Below are positions 1 through 7,083 of a stretch of 11,960 bases of DNA, one piece after another (within the stretch, counting starts at the first letter, position 1; each line of letters opens with the position of its first letter). Origin of the DNA: Clostridiales bacterium (GTDB lineage: Bacteria > Bacillota > Clostridia > Lutisporales > Lutisporaceae); contig JAAYKT010000314.1 of NCBI GenBank assembly GCA_012522255.1, positions 1 through 11,960 on the forward strand, read 5' to 3'. The notes under the pieces are model-generated. The model was given only the letters and a program-made list of their open reading frames with translations. It was not told the origin of the DNA and ran no database searches. The translations under genes and the position numbers were made by a program.

Positions 1-600
1 ACGGTATACCGATCCATAAGAGACGAAAATACTTTATTTGTCCAGGCTCCAACGGGAATAGGTAAAACAGTGTCTGCTGTCTTTCCTGCTGTAAAGGCAA
101 TGGGGGAAGGCAAGACTTCAAAAATATTCTATCTGACAGGCAAGACCACAACCCAAAGAATTGCGGAAGAAACTCTGCAAATTATGAGAGATAAAGGTTT
201 AAAGTTTATTTCCGTAACTAATACGGCAAAGGACAAAATCTGTTTTATGGAAGAAAGGAATTGCACGCCTAAACATTGCAAATATGCCAAAGGACATTAC
301 GACAGAGTCAATGAAGCTATTATGGATATGCTGCAAAATGAAACCTATGTTGATAGAGATAAAATCAGATCTTATGCAGAAAAGCACAAGGTTTGCCCCT
401 TTGAGTATTCTTTGGATTTAGCTCTGTGGGCTGATTGTATCATATGTGATTATAATTATCTTTTTGATCCTAACGCAAGTCTCAAAAGATTTTTTGCTGA
501 TAGAAAGACAGATTTTGTTTTTCTCATTGATGAGGCTCATAATCTTGCTGATAGGGGCAGAGATATGTTTTCCGCCGAGCTTATAAAGAAAGATTTTTAA
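1..600 (+). CDS. XPD/DinG-like Fe-S DNA helicase, N-terminal part (5' end outside window, ends at in-frame TAA)
   Basis: Superfamily 2 ATP-dependent DNA helicase of the XPD/DinG (DEAD_2) type, expected to unwind DNA 5'->3' in repair. The frame is open from base 1, so the gene starts upstream; no start codon is assigned. Counting codons from base 1: Walker A APTGIGKT at 16-23; motif Ia-like FYLTGKTTTQ just after; four cysteines at about 81, 88, 93 and 132 spaced as in the 4Fe-4S domain of XPD-family helicases; Walker B/DEAH (DEAHNLADR) at 177-185. Codon 200 (598-600) is TAA. The same frame then continues without a shift into the rest of the helicase, so this is half of one interrupted gene, not a complete short protein. 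The break lies 19 codons after DEAH, near where XPD-type helicases enter the arch region. The family assignment is firm. Whether the stop is a real nonsense mutation, a sequencing error or a tolerated split cannot be decided here. An N-terminal nuclease domain, known in some relatives, would lie outside the window. Confidence 0.85.
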   Translation, partial: TVYRSIRDENTLFVQAPTGIGKTVSAVFPAVKAMGEGKTSKIFYLTGKTTTQRIAEETLQIMRDKGLKFISVTNTAKDKICFMEERNCTPKHCKYAKGHYDRVNEAIMDMLQNETYVDRDKIRSYAEKHKVCPFEYSLDLALWADCIICDYNYLFDPNASLKRFFADRKTDFVFLIDEAHNLADRGRDMFSAELIKKDF

Positions 601-615
601 GAATTAAAAAGGCAA

Positions 616-1740
616 ATGAAAGGTAAAAACAAAGAGCTATATGCCTCATGTGACAGTATCAATAAATATTTTATTGATATAAGAAAAAGACTTGGGGATA
701 GCAAAAATTGCTCCGGTCATGAGGAAGAAAAAGATTTATACCATCTGCTGATGTCATTCACCACTAAGGCGGAAAAACATTTATCCATGAAGGATAATCA
801 AAACACGGAAGATGAGTTGTTAGATGCCTATTTTAACGTATTGAACTTTTTAAAAATTTCTGAACTATATGATGACCGTTATACCACCTACATTGAGAAG
901 TATGGTAGTAATGTCAAGGTAAAGCTATTCTGCCTCGATCCTTCCTTATTGTTGAGTCAGGTTTTAAAGAAAGGAAAAATGGGAGTTTTCTTTTCTGCTA
1001 CACTTCTTCCTAAGGATTATTTTCTTGAGATATTGGGCGGGGATGAAAACAGTAAGTTTTTATGCCTTAACTCCCCGTTTAACAAGGACAACAGGAGCAT
1101 TTTAGTAGCTGATAATGTGCAAACTCGTTACAGTAAAAGAGATAGCAGTTACGACCAGATTGCTGATTACATTAATAGTACGGTATTGCAAAAATCGGGA
1201 AACTATATCGTTTATTTTCCCTCATATAAGTATATGAACGAGGTTTATAGCAGATTTATTGAGGAATACCCTGATTATAATGTAAATGTCCAATCCCCTA
1301 AAATGACAGAATCGGAAAAAAGCGAATTTATTGATTTCTTCGAGCCCGACCCCAAGAATCACAATATAGGGTTTTGTGTGTTAGGCGGAGTGTATTCTGA
1401 AGGTATAGACCTAACAGATGACAGGCTCATCGGTGTGATAATTGTTGGTGTGGGTCTGCCTCAGATTTGTTTTGAAAGAGACATCATAAGAGAATATTAT
1501 GATAAAAAGAATAACAGGGGCTTTCAGTATTCCTATATGTACCCCGGTATGAATAAGGTTATGCAAGCAGCTGGAAGGCTTATCCGATCCGAAACTGATA
1601 GGGGTATTATACTTCTTCTGGATGAAAGGTTTTCCCATTATAATTATCAAAAACTTTTCCCCGCAGAATGGTTACCTCATAAAAAAGTTCATGAAGGGAT
1701 ACTGACTAAAGTCTTAGCGGACTTTTGGGAAACCCTATAA
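616..1740 (+). CDS. XPD/DinG-like Fe-S DNA helicase, C-terminal part (after in-frame stop)
   Basis: This is the second half of the helicase, in the same frame as the upstream half; codons 601-615 between them are also open and read ELKRQ. The first ATG after the stop is at 616, preceded by AAAAAGG only 3 nt upstream, a weak site that could allow reinitiation. Visible helicase motifs are FFSATLLP (motif III/IV area, about 1000), a run reading GVYSEGIDLTDDRLIGV (motif V, about 1390-1440), and QAAGRLIRSETDRG (motif VI, with the arginine-finger region, about 1564-1605). These make up the second RecA-like domain of the DEAD_2/Helicase_C_2 family. On its own the 374-residue product would lack Walker A, the Fe-S cluster and DEAH, so it could act only by pairing with the N-terminal fragment or if the stop is not real. 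It ends 14 bp from the convergent end of the gamma-glutamyltransferase gene. Confidence 0.8.
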   Translation: MKGKNKELYASCDSINKYFIDIRKRLGDSKNCSGHEEEKDLYHLLMSFTTKAEKHLSMKDNQNTEDELLDAYFNVLNFLKISELYDDRYTTYIEKYGSNVKVKLFCLDPSLLLSQVLKKGKMGVFFSATLLPKDYFLEILGGDENSKFLCLNSPFNKDNRSILVADNVQTRYSKRDSSYDQIADYINSTVLQKSGNYIVYFPSYKYMNEVYSRFIEEYPDYNVNVQSPKMTESEKSEFIDFFEPDPKNHNIGFCVLGGVYSEGIDLTDDRLIGVIIVGVGLPQICFERDIIREYYDKKNNRGFQYSYMYPGMNKVMQAAGRLIRSETDRGIILLLDERFSHYNYQKLFPAEWLPHKKVHEGILTKVLADFWETL

Positions 1741-1754
1741 CATAATGCATTATT

Positions 1755-3359
1755 TTACCATACCGCAACAGAACCATCTGCTCTGCATTCGGTACCTCCT
1801 GCCAGCACTCCGGATTTATTTCTTATAATGATCTGGCCTCTTCCAAAGGTGCTGATGTCTTGTTCTGTTATTATGTTATGTCCCATTTCGGCCAATCCCT
1901 TTGCAATATCCATTGGAAAATCAGGCTCAACCAGCACTGTGTTACCTACAGTCCACTGCCACCTATGTGCATCCAATGCTTCCTGAGGATTTAACCCCAG
2001 TTCAAGCATATTTGTCAGTACCTGCACATGGCCTTGGGGTTGCATGTATGCGCCTGTCACCCCAAAGGGTCCCATCGCTTCACCATTCTTTGTGATGAAT
2101 CCTGGGATAATCGTATGGTAGCTTCTTTTCCCCGGTTCAAGGCAATTAGCATCCTCCGGGTTCAAAGAAAAGTCTACTCCTCTGCTTTGCAGCGCAATCC
2201 CCGTATTTGGCACCACCAACCCGGAACCGGAGTTTCTATAATTGCTTTGTATATAGGAAACCATATTGCCCCCGGAATCCGCTGTAGCCAAATATACCGT
2301 ACCGCCACTTTTTGCTTTACCCGGCATTGGAACTTTAGCATTTTCTCCTATCAGATTACGTTTTCTCTTACCATACTCATCTGTAAGAAAAACCTCCGGG
2401 TTGAGTCTCATTCTGTCCGCATCCGTAATATATTCTTTCCCATCAGCAAAGGATAGTTTTATGGCTTCTATTTGTCTATGGATGGTTTCTGCATCATCTT
2501 TTTTATAGTCAAAGCCTTTTAATATATTTAAAGCGATTAATGTCACCAGGCCTTGCCCGTTCGGTGGCAACTCCCATACATCATAGCCTTTATAATTAAT
2601 TGAAATAGGATCCACCCATATGGGCTTGAAAGCTTCCAAGTCTTCCTTTCTTATAAAACCATTATAGTCCCTTGAAAACTTATCAATCTTTTCAGCTAAT
2701 TCCCCCGTGTAAAAGGATGTGCTGTCTGTTTGGGCAATTTTCTTTAGTGAATTCGCTAAATCACTGGAGCCCCATACTTCACCAGCCAATGGTGCCCTGC
2801 CTTTTGGGGCAAAGGTATCAAACCAAAATTTAAACTCTTTGCCTTTCAGAGCTTCTTTATAAATTTCAAAAGCCTTCCCCCACGAATAAGCAACTGTGGG
2901 TGATACGGGGTATCCACCTTCCGCATATTTGATTGCAGGGTTTAATGTTTCTGCCATACCGAGCCTGCCAAACTTATCTGATAGTTCACGCCAGGCTGCC
3001 GGCACGCCGGGGACTGTCACGGAACACCAACCGTATTCGGGTATCTTTGTGTAGCCTTTTTCTTTCAGTTTTTCTATAGATATTCCGTAAGGTGCGAAAC
3101 CGCTTGAGTTGAGGCCATGCATTTTTCCGTCATGCCATATAATAGCAAAGGCATCGCCCCCTATGCCACAGGAGGTAGGTTCCACAACGGTTAAACATGC
3201 TGCTGTGGCAACTGCCGCATCAATGGCATTGCCGCCTTTTTTGAGTATATCCAGCCCCGCTTGCGCCGCTGACGGTTGGGTTGTAGCCACCATGCCGTTA
3301 TACCCATAAACAACTTTTTGTTTAGACATATTGCTTCCATAATCTTCAGCTTTTTTCAA
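1755..3359 (-). CDS. Gamma-glutamyltransferase-family protein, cytoplasmic (YwrD-like)
   Basis: N-terminal-nucleophile enzyme of the gamma-glutamyltranspeptidase family, which cleaves gamma-glutamyl amide bonds (glutathione or other gamma-glutamyl peptides) by hydrolysis or transfer after self-cleavage into two subunits. Family landmarks: MVATTQPSAAQAG and GGNAIDAAVA near the N-terminus, EPTSCGIGGDAF, LPPNGQG, and the processing site before the predicted nucleophile Thr in KSGGTVYLATAD (codon 2300-2298), followed by SGSGLVVPNTG. The usual TTH at the nucleophile is TVY here, which resembles the YwrD-like branch as I recall it. There is no signal peptide, so a cytoplasmic enzyme is expected. 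About 534 residues, normal for the family. Start: a TTG at 3359-3357 has AGGTGG 5 nt upstream; the alternatives are GTG at 3368 (it would overlap that site) and ATG at 3329 (weaker site), so the first 10 residues are uncertain. It follows ftsX by 27 bp and is probably its last operon partner. The substrate is unknown; gamma-D-Glu-containing wall peptides are a speculation from context only. Confidence 0.88.
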   Translation of the reverse strand: MKKAEDYGSNMSKQKVVYGYNGMVATTQPSAAQAGLDILKKGGNAIDAAVATAACLTVVEPTSCGIGGDAFAIIWHDGKMHGLNSSGFAPYGISIEKLKEKGYTKIPEYGWCSVTVPGVPAAWRELSDKFGRLGMAETLNPAIKYAEGGYPVSPTVAYSWGKAFEIYKEALKGKEFKFWFDTFAPKGRAPLAGEVWGSSDLANSLKKIAQTDSTSFYTGELAEKIDKFSRDYNGFIRKEDLEAFKPIWVDPISINYKGYDVWELPPNGQGLVTLIALNILKGFDYKKDDAETIHRQIEAIKLSFADGKEYITDADRMRLNPEVFLTDEYGKRKRNLIGENAKVPMPGKAKSGGTVYLATADSGGNMVSYIQSNYRNSGSGLVVPNTGIALQSRGVDFSLNPEDANCLEPGKRSYHTIIPGFITKNGEAMGPFGVTGAYMQPQGHVQVLTNMLELGLNPQEALDAHRWQWTVGNTVLVEPDFPMDIAKGLAEMGHNIITEQDISTFGRGQIIIRNKSGVLAGGTECRADGSVAVW

Positions 3360-3364
3360 TACAA

Positions 3365-3370
3365 CCACCT
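3365..3370 (-). promoter_or_regulatory. Ribosome binding site deciding a TTG start for the gamma-glutamyltransferase gene
   Basis: On the minus strand AAAGGTGG lies 5 nt before the TTG at 3359-3357. It differs from AAAGGAGG at one base. A GTG start at 3368 would sit inside this site and have no good site of its own, which favours TTG. An ATG at 3329 preceded by GGAAG is the remaining competitor. Confidence 0.5.
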
Positions 3371-3386
3371 TTTGTGTCTTTCTTGT

Positions 3387-4265
3387 CTAACCTCTTCTTG
3401 TAGAGAACAAACCGGAAAGGCTGCCCATAAGTCCCAACACTCCTGAAACTGTCATAATCAGTATTCTTAATTTGCCCAAAAGTCCCGTTAAAGCCGGAAG
3501 AGGTATAAAAGGAAGGGGCCCGGCTATTTGGGCATAAATATGCCTCAGTATAAACCCGGCCAAGGATATGGCAATAAGCCCTCCCACCAGTGTTATAAAC
3601 AATCCTTCAAGGATAAAAGGAAATCCTATAAAACCCTCCGTGGCACCAAGAAGTCTTAAAGTATTTATCTGCTCCTTATTACTGTAAATGCCTAACTTTA
3701 TAATATGAAAAACAATAACCAGTGTAGTTATGCCTGCTGCCGATATAACCAAGGACCCTAAAAAGTTAAATATTTCAGATATATTTCTTAGCCTTGTTAA
3801 AACATCCTGATTATCTCTTATATGCTCTATCCCATCTGTTAGTTTCAACTCACTCAAAACAGAGTTTATTTTGTTTAAGTCAATCTTTACCTCAATAAAA
3901 GAACTGAAAGGGTTATCATCAAAATATTCAAGCACTTTGGCCTCTTTACCCAATATTCCTTCCATTCTTTCATAGGCTTCACTTTCATTTACCAACAAAG
4001 CCTCATAAACCCCGTCAACTGACTTTATACTCTTTATCAATATTTCTGTATCAGAACCTTCGTTATAATAAACGCTTATTTCCGCTTCCCCTTGTATGGC
4101 TTTTATAACATCGCCGCTTATCCACCAGCCGGATATAACCATGGTAAGGATAAAAAGTATAAGAGCTATACTGAAGAAGGTTGCTATATTGGATAACAGG
4201 TTAATGCCGATTATCTTTTTTACTTCCTTTAAAAAATACCCCGAGTTATAAAAATACTTCTTCAC
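3387..4265 (-). CDS. ftsX: Cell-division ABC transporter permease FtsX
   Basis: Membrane half of FtsEX, which does not transport a solute but passes the ATPase cycle of FtsE across the membrane to activate extracellular peptidoglycan hydrolases. The 292-residue protein has the FtsX layout: short cytoplasmic N-terminus, TM1 at about 21-45, an extracytoplasmic domain at about 50-160 containing the FtsX-typical DNPFSSFIEVKIDL (117-130), then TM2 about 165-190, TM3 about 212-240 and TM4 about 265-287. The cytoplasmic stretch NTLRLLGATEGFIGFPFILE (201-220) matches the signature where FtsX contacts FtsE. Start GTG at 4265-4263; its binding site AUAGGAU lies inside the end of ftsE, whose TAG ends 6 bp upstream, so the two are probably translationally coupled. 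Length and order (ftsE before ftsX) are standard. Confidence is high from topology plus neighbour. Confidence 0.95.
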   Translation of the reverse strand: MKKYFYNSGYFLKEVKKIIGINLLSNIATFFSIALILFILTMVISGWWISGDVIKAIQGEAEISVYYNEGSDTEILIKSIKSVDGVYEALLVNESEAYERMEGILGKEAKVLEYFDDNPFSSFIEVKIDLNKINSVLSELKLTDGIEHIRDNQDVLTRLRNISEIFNFLGSLVISAAGITTLVIVFHIIKLGIYSNKEQINTLRLLGATEGFIGFPFILEGLFITLVGGLIAISLAGFILRHIYAQIAGPLPFIPLPALTGLLGKLRILIMTVSGVLGLMGSLSGLFSTRRG

Positions 4266-4271
4266 AGCTTT

Positions 4272-4940
4272 CTATCCTATCCTTTCTTCACTGACATATC
4301 CCTTATCCATACGGATAATAACGGATCCTTTTTCCCCGTTTATAAGGTGGGTTGCATGAGTAGTGATGATAACAGAAGTGTTTTCACTTTTAAAAGAAGC
4401 CAAAAGCTTAAGTATGTTTAATGCATTATCCTTGTCTAAATTTCCCGTAGGCTCATCGGCTAATATCAAAGCAGGTTTTCTTGCTACTGCCCTAGCAATT
4501 GCAACCCTTTGCCGCTCACCGAAGGAAAGGTTTTCTACCAGGGAATATTTCTTATCCGCCAGTCCTACAACCTCCAATGCCTTATTGGAATTATCTTTTA
4601 GTTGTTTTGGAGAAAAGTCCAGAAACCTCATACCCAGCATGGTGTTCTCCATAGCAGTTCTTCCATCGATCAGCCTGAACTCCTGGAAAACGGGTCCTAT
4701 CATTTTTCTTATATTCCTAATACCAACCGTTTGACCTTTAATAATCGGTTGGCTCAACACCTCCAAGGTACCTTTCGTCGGATACTCAATACCTAAGAAC
4801 AGTTTTAATAAAGTAGTTTTACCGGAGCCACTGGGACCTATAATATATGCTATTTCATTGTTTTTAATTTTAAGATTAACATCCTGCAAAGCTGTGGTTC
4901 CATCGGCGTAGTCAAAGTTAAGTCCTTTTGCTTCAATCAT
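4272..4940 (-). CDS. ftsE: Cell-division ABC transporter ATP-binding protein FtsE
   Basis: ABC ATPase that pairs with FtsX on the inner face of the membrane. The 222 residues carry Walker A GPSGSGKTT (35-43), Q-loop VFQEFRLI (Q86), the ABC signature (138-146), Walker B LILADEPTGNLD with catalytic E163, and H-loop H195 in TTHATH. The size is the compact FtsE size with no extra domain. One oddity: the signature reads LSFGERQRV, where FtsE and most ABC ATPases have LSGGE; the codon is an unambiguous TTC. The final glycine, which contacts ATP, is kept, so activity is likely preserved. The ATG start overlaps the TGA of the upstream coiled-coil gene as ATGA, with GGGAGG about 8 nt upstream. Assignment to FtsE rather than a general LolD/MacB ATPase rests on the FtsX immediately downstream. 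Confidence 0.95.
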   Translation of the reverse strand: MIEAKGLNFDYADGTTALQDVNLKIKNNEIAYIIGPSGSGKTTLLKLFLGIEYPTKGTLEVLSQPIIKGQTVGIRNIRKMIGPVFQEFRLIDGRTAMENTMLGMRFLDFSPKQLKDNSNKALEVVGLADKKYSLVENLSFGERQRVAIARAVARKPALILADEPTGNLDKDNALNILKLLASFKSENTSVIITTHATHLINGEKGSVIIRMDKGYVSEERIG

Positions 4941-6064
4941 AAACCTATCCTCCCAAAAATACTAAGTGTTGATGTAAGTTCTATATACCCATCTTTTATT
5001 TCTACCGTATCCAACTTATTACCCTCGAGTATGGGTTTAAGACTCAAAACCAACCTATTACCTTTGAATAATTCAGAAATAGACCTGCTTTCTAAAGGCA
5101 TGCCGTAAAAATCACCCTCTTCTACTATGAATTCTAGAGAGCTGCCATCAGGAATTATTAACTTCCCCTTAAGATTAGTGTTATTATCCGGCATTTCCAA
5201 TGTCATTACCCCCGGAGTAAACTTAAATTGCATCTTAGGAAGATTGGGGTGAGCTTTGATAATATCATTAAATACTTTTTCTTCGATAGTGCCTTTTATT
5301 TTCAAAAAAGAAAAACTAAGTTTTACAGCATCCAAAGGCAAGTCTTCCTCGGAAACTATACGTGTTAACTCTTCAATGGAATTTGATACGGTTATGCCAA
5401 CCTCTTCCCAGGCTTTTTCCAATATAGCTAAATGCTCTTCGTAATAGCCTTTTTCATCTTTTAAGGAAATTAAATATGTTTCCATATATTCTTTTAGCTG
5501 CGATCTGTCCAAAAGGGCTCTTTCCAATTGAACCTGTTTTTCGCTTAACCCTGCAAGTTTTTCATCCAGCTCTGCCTTTGTCTTCAACAAACTCTCCTTG
5601 CCTTTTTCGATTATGTTTAATAATTGGCCTGTGTTCTTTGTTATGTCCTGTAAGGTGTTTATCCTTATCAAAAGATCCGCCAAACTGTCTGAGTTAAGAA
5701 TAATCTCTAAATAAGAGCCGGGACCCATTCTTTGATAACTTTTCAGTACCTGTTTCAGACCCTCTTTGTTCTTTTCAAAATCTTTTTCATTTTTTGAAAC
5801 AGCGATTTTTATATCTTCTATTTCTTGATTAAATCTATCAATATCCATAGTTAGATTTTTTTCCTCTTTTTCCATACCTTCTATTTCTTGTGATAAGAGG
5901 AATAGTTTTGAAAGAACTTCTTTTTCCTCTGCGGTAATACCCGTAAGTCTTTCATGAATTTCTTCAAAGGGCTGTCCAAAAACAGGGCTAACTATATTTG
6001 CTGTTAAAAAGGTAAATATTATGATCAGTGCGAGGCAAATTTTAATACTATTTTTATAAAACAT
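4937..6064 (-). CDS. Secreted CwlO/PcsB/EnvC-type coiled-coil protein, putative FtsX partner, no hydrolase domain seen
   Basis: Probable extracytoplasmic partner of FtsEX. Numbering from the chosen start gives 375 residues: a signal peptide at 1-30 (basic KNSIK, hydrophobic core CLALIIIFTFLTANIV, cleavage probably after PVFG), then a long Lys/Glu-rich coiled coil at about 33-215. Inside it, the segment at about 110-142, starting YQRMGPGSYLEIILNSDSLA and continuing to RINTLQDI, is the hallmark turn of the PcsB/CwlO N-terminal coiled coil, the part that binds FtsX in relatives. The C-terminal 150 residues look beta-rich (alternating hydrophobics, KGKLIIPDGSSLEFIVEE) and show none of the NlpC/P60, CHAP or LytM/M23 catalytic motifs I can recognise. 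It may therefore be an activator rather than an enzyme, as EnvC is. Start: ATG at 6064 with GGAGGGA 6 nt upstream; a start 10 codons earlier has no such site and would bury the signal peptide. It overlaps ftsE by 4 bp. The function is inferred, not shown. Confidence 0.85.
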   Translation of the reverse strand: MFYKNSIKICLALIIIFTFLTANIVSPVFGQPFEEIHERLTGITAEEKEVLSKLFLLSQEIEGMEKEEKNLTMDIDRFNQEIEDIKIAVSKNEKDFEKNKEGLKQVLKSYQRMGPGSYLEIILNSDSLADLLIRINTLQDITKNTGQLLNIIEKGKESLLKTKAELDEKLAGLSEKQVQLERALLDRSQLKEYMETYLISLKDEKGYYEEHLAILEKAWEEVGITVSNSIEELTRIVSEEDLPLDAVKLSFSFLKIKGTIEEKVFNDIIKAHPNLPKMQFKFTPGVMTLEMPDNNTNLKGKLIIPDGSSLEFIVEEGDFYGMPLESRSISELFKGNRLVLSLKPILEGNKLDTVEIKDGYIELTSTLSIFGRIGL

Positions 6065-6105
6065 GCGAAGTCCCTCCGGCTTTTCACCTGTCATTTTTTA
6101 TTGCA

Positions 6106-6996
6106 TTATAATGATACATCTTCTATTTCATCTTTTTTACTTATCTTTTTAAAATCAATCTCCGCTATTATTACGCCTGTCAGCAGAATAAATGCACCCA
6201 GGTATCCTCTTGGGGGCAAAATCTCCTTTAAAAACACGAAGGCGAATGCGGCGGAAAAGACAGGTTCCAATGATAAAATAAGCCCCGTATGGGTTGCAGT
6301 GGTGTGCTGCTGGGCCATTGTTTGAACAACATAGCCAATGGCTGTACAAAACACACTAAGCAATAAAACGGAAATCCAGGATAAACCCGTTTTAGGTAGA
6401 CCAAAGTTTTCCAATAATAACGAAGAAACAAGGCTGAAAATACCTGCAAACCCAAGTTGCAAAACACCCAATGAAACAGGATCCACTTCCTTCGTGAATA
6501 TTTCAATGATGATAACGTGCACTGAGCAAAGTAAGGCGCAAAAAATACAGAGCATATCGCCAAAATTCATCTTTAGCTCTGCATCCAAAGATAGCAAAGC
6601 TATACCGATAAATGCAAGAATAACTCCGATTATAACTTTTCTTTCTATTTTTCTTTTTAAAAAGAAAAAAGATATGATGGGAATCAGAATAACCGAAAGA
6701 CTAATAAGAAACCCAGCATTTGATGCCGTTGTATATCCCAATCCAAATGCCATGGAAATGAACATGCCAAATAATAATATTCCTAAAATAAATGCATACT
6801 TTATAGTTTTTTTATTTGATTCAAGTATTTTCTTATAAAATATAGCCCCTGAAATAACAAAGGCAATTATAAAACGAAGGGCAGTAAGATTCAAAGGCTC
6901 CAATCCTTCCAAGCCTATCTTTGTAAGCATATAGGATGCTCCCCAAACAATGGTAATACCAAGAAGCATTAAATCCGCCTGCAATTGCTTACTCAT
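6106..6996 (-). CDS. EamA/DMT-family membrane transporter
   Basis: Integral membrane protein of the drug/metabolite transporter superfamily, usually exporters or exchangers of amino acids, sugars or other small metabolites. About 296 residues with ten predicted membrane helices in two EamA repeats: the first begins with DLMLLGITIVWGASYMLTKI (8-27), the second near MLCIFCALLCSVHVIIIE, and the late GLILSLEPVFSAAFAFVFLK is the typical LEPVFAAL-like motif of EamA repeat 2. It ends in a charged cytoplasmic tail (DFKKISKKDEIEDVSL). Start ATG at 6996 with GGGGAG 5 nt upstream; an ATG six codons further upstream overlaps this site and is less likely. The stop is 41 bp before the coiled-coil gene, so it may lead the ftsEX block, but a TATAAT at the junction leaves that open. 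The substrate cannot be read from sequence. Confidence 0.9.
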   Translation of the reverse strand: MSKQLQADLMLLGITIVWGASYMLTKIGLEGLEPLNLTALRFIIAFVISGAIFYKKILESNKKTIKYAFILGILLFGMFISMAFGLGYTTASNAGFLISLSVILIPIISFFFLKRKIERKVIIGVILAFIGIALLSLDAELKMNFGDMLCIFCALLCSVHVIIIEIFTKEVDPVSLGVLQLGFAGIFSLVSSLLLENFGLPKTGLSWISVLLLSVFCTAIGYVVQTMAQQHTTATHTGLILSLEPVFSAAFAFVFLKEILPPRGYLGAFILLTGVIIAEIDFKKISKKDEIEDVSL

Positions 6997-7036
6997 TTTC
7001 TCTCCCCTTCGCATTCATGGTGCAATTGTTGTTTTG

Positions 7037-7045
7037 ATTATATCA
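7037..7045 (-). promoter_or_regulatory. Extended -10 promoter for the EamA gene and possibly the ftsEX block
   Basis: On the minus strand TGATATAAT is a perfect extended -10 (TGnTATAAT), about 40 bp before the EamA start codon. No convincing -35 is seen 16-18 bp upstream, where the sequence is T-rich; extended -10 promoters often do without one. Transcription would start near 7030. The short merR-eamA gap (7000-7083) contains no strong terminator, so readthrough from merR is also possible. Confidence 0.5.
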
Positions 7046-7083
7046 TATTGAATGAAAAAGAAAAGAATGTTTCTTCCTTCTTC

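Noticed and set aside
1708..1725. Hairpin AAAGTC...GACTTT at the end of the helicase gene as a rho-independent terminator
   Set aside because: The stem is only 6 bp with two G-C pairs, lies inside the coding end, and is followed by just a few T residues.
2028..2456. Plus-strand open frame of 142 codons opposite the gamma-glutamyltransferase gene
   Set aside because: It is antisense to a clearly recognisable enzyme, has no ribosome binding site and its product resembles nothing; it is a shadow frame.
6105..6110. Minus-strand TATAAT at the eamA/coiled-coil junction as a separate promoter for the ftsEX block
   Set aside because: No acceptable -35 lies 16-18 bp upstream and there is no TG extension. 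It overlaps the eamA stop codon and could be chance in AT-rich sequence; kept only as a caveat on the operon.
6338..6838. Plus-strand open frame of 166 codons opposite the EamA gene
   Set aside because: It is antisense to a well-defined ten-helix transporter; the low-complexity product and missing start signals mark it as a shadow.
7046..7083. AT-rich hairpin after merR as a terminator
   Set aside because: The possible stem (AAGAA/TTCTT) is five A/T-dominated pairs and would be too unstable; no other terminator was found in the gap.
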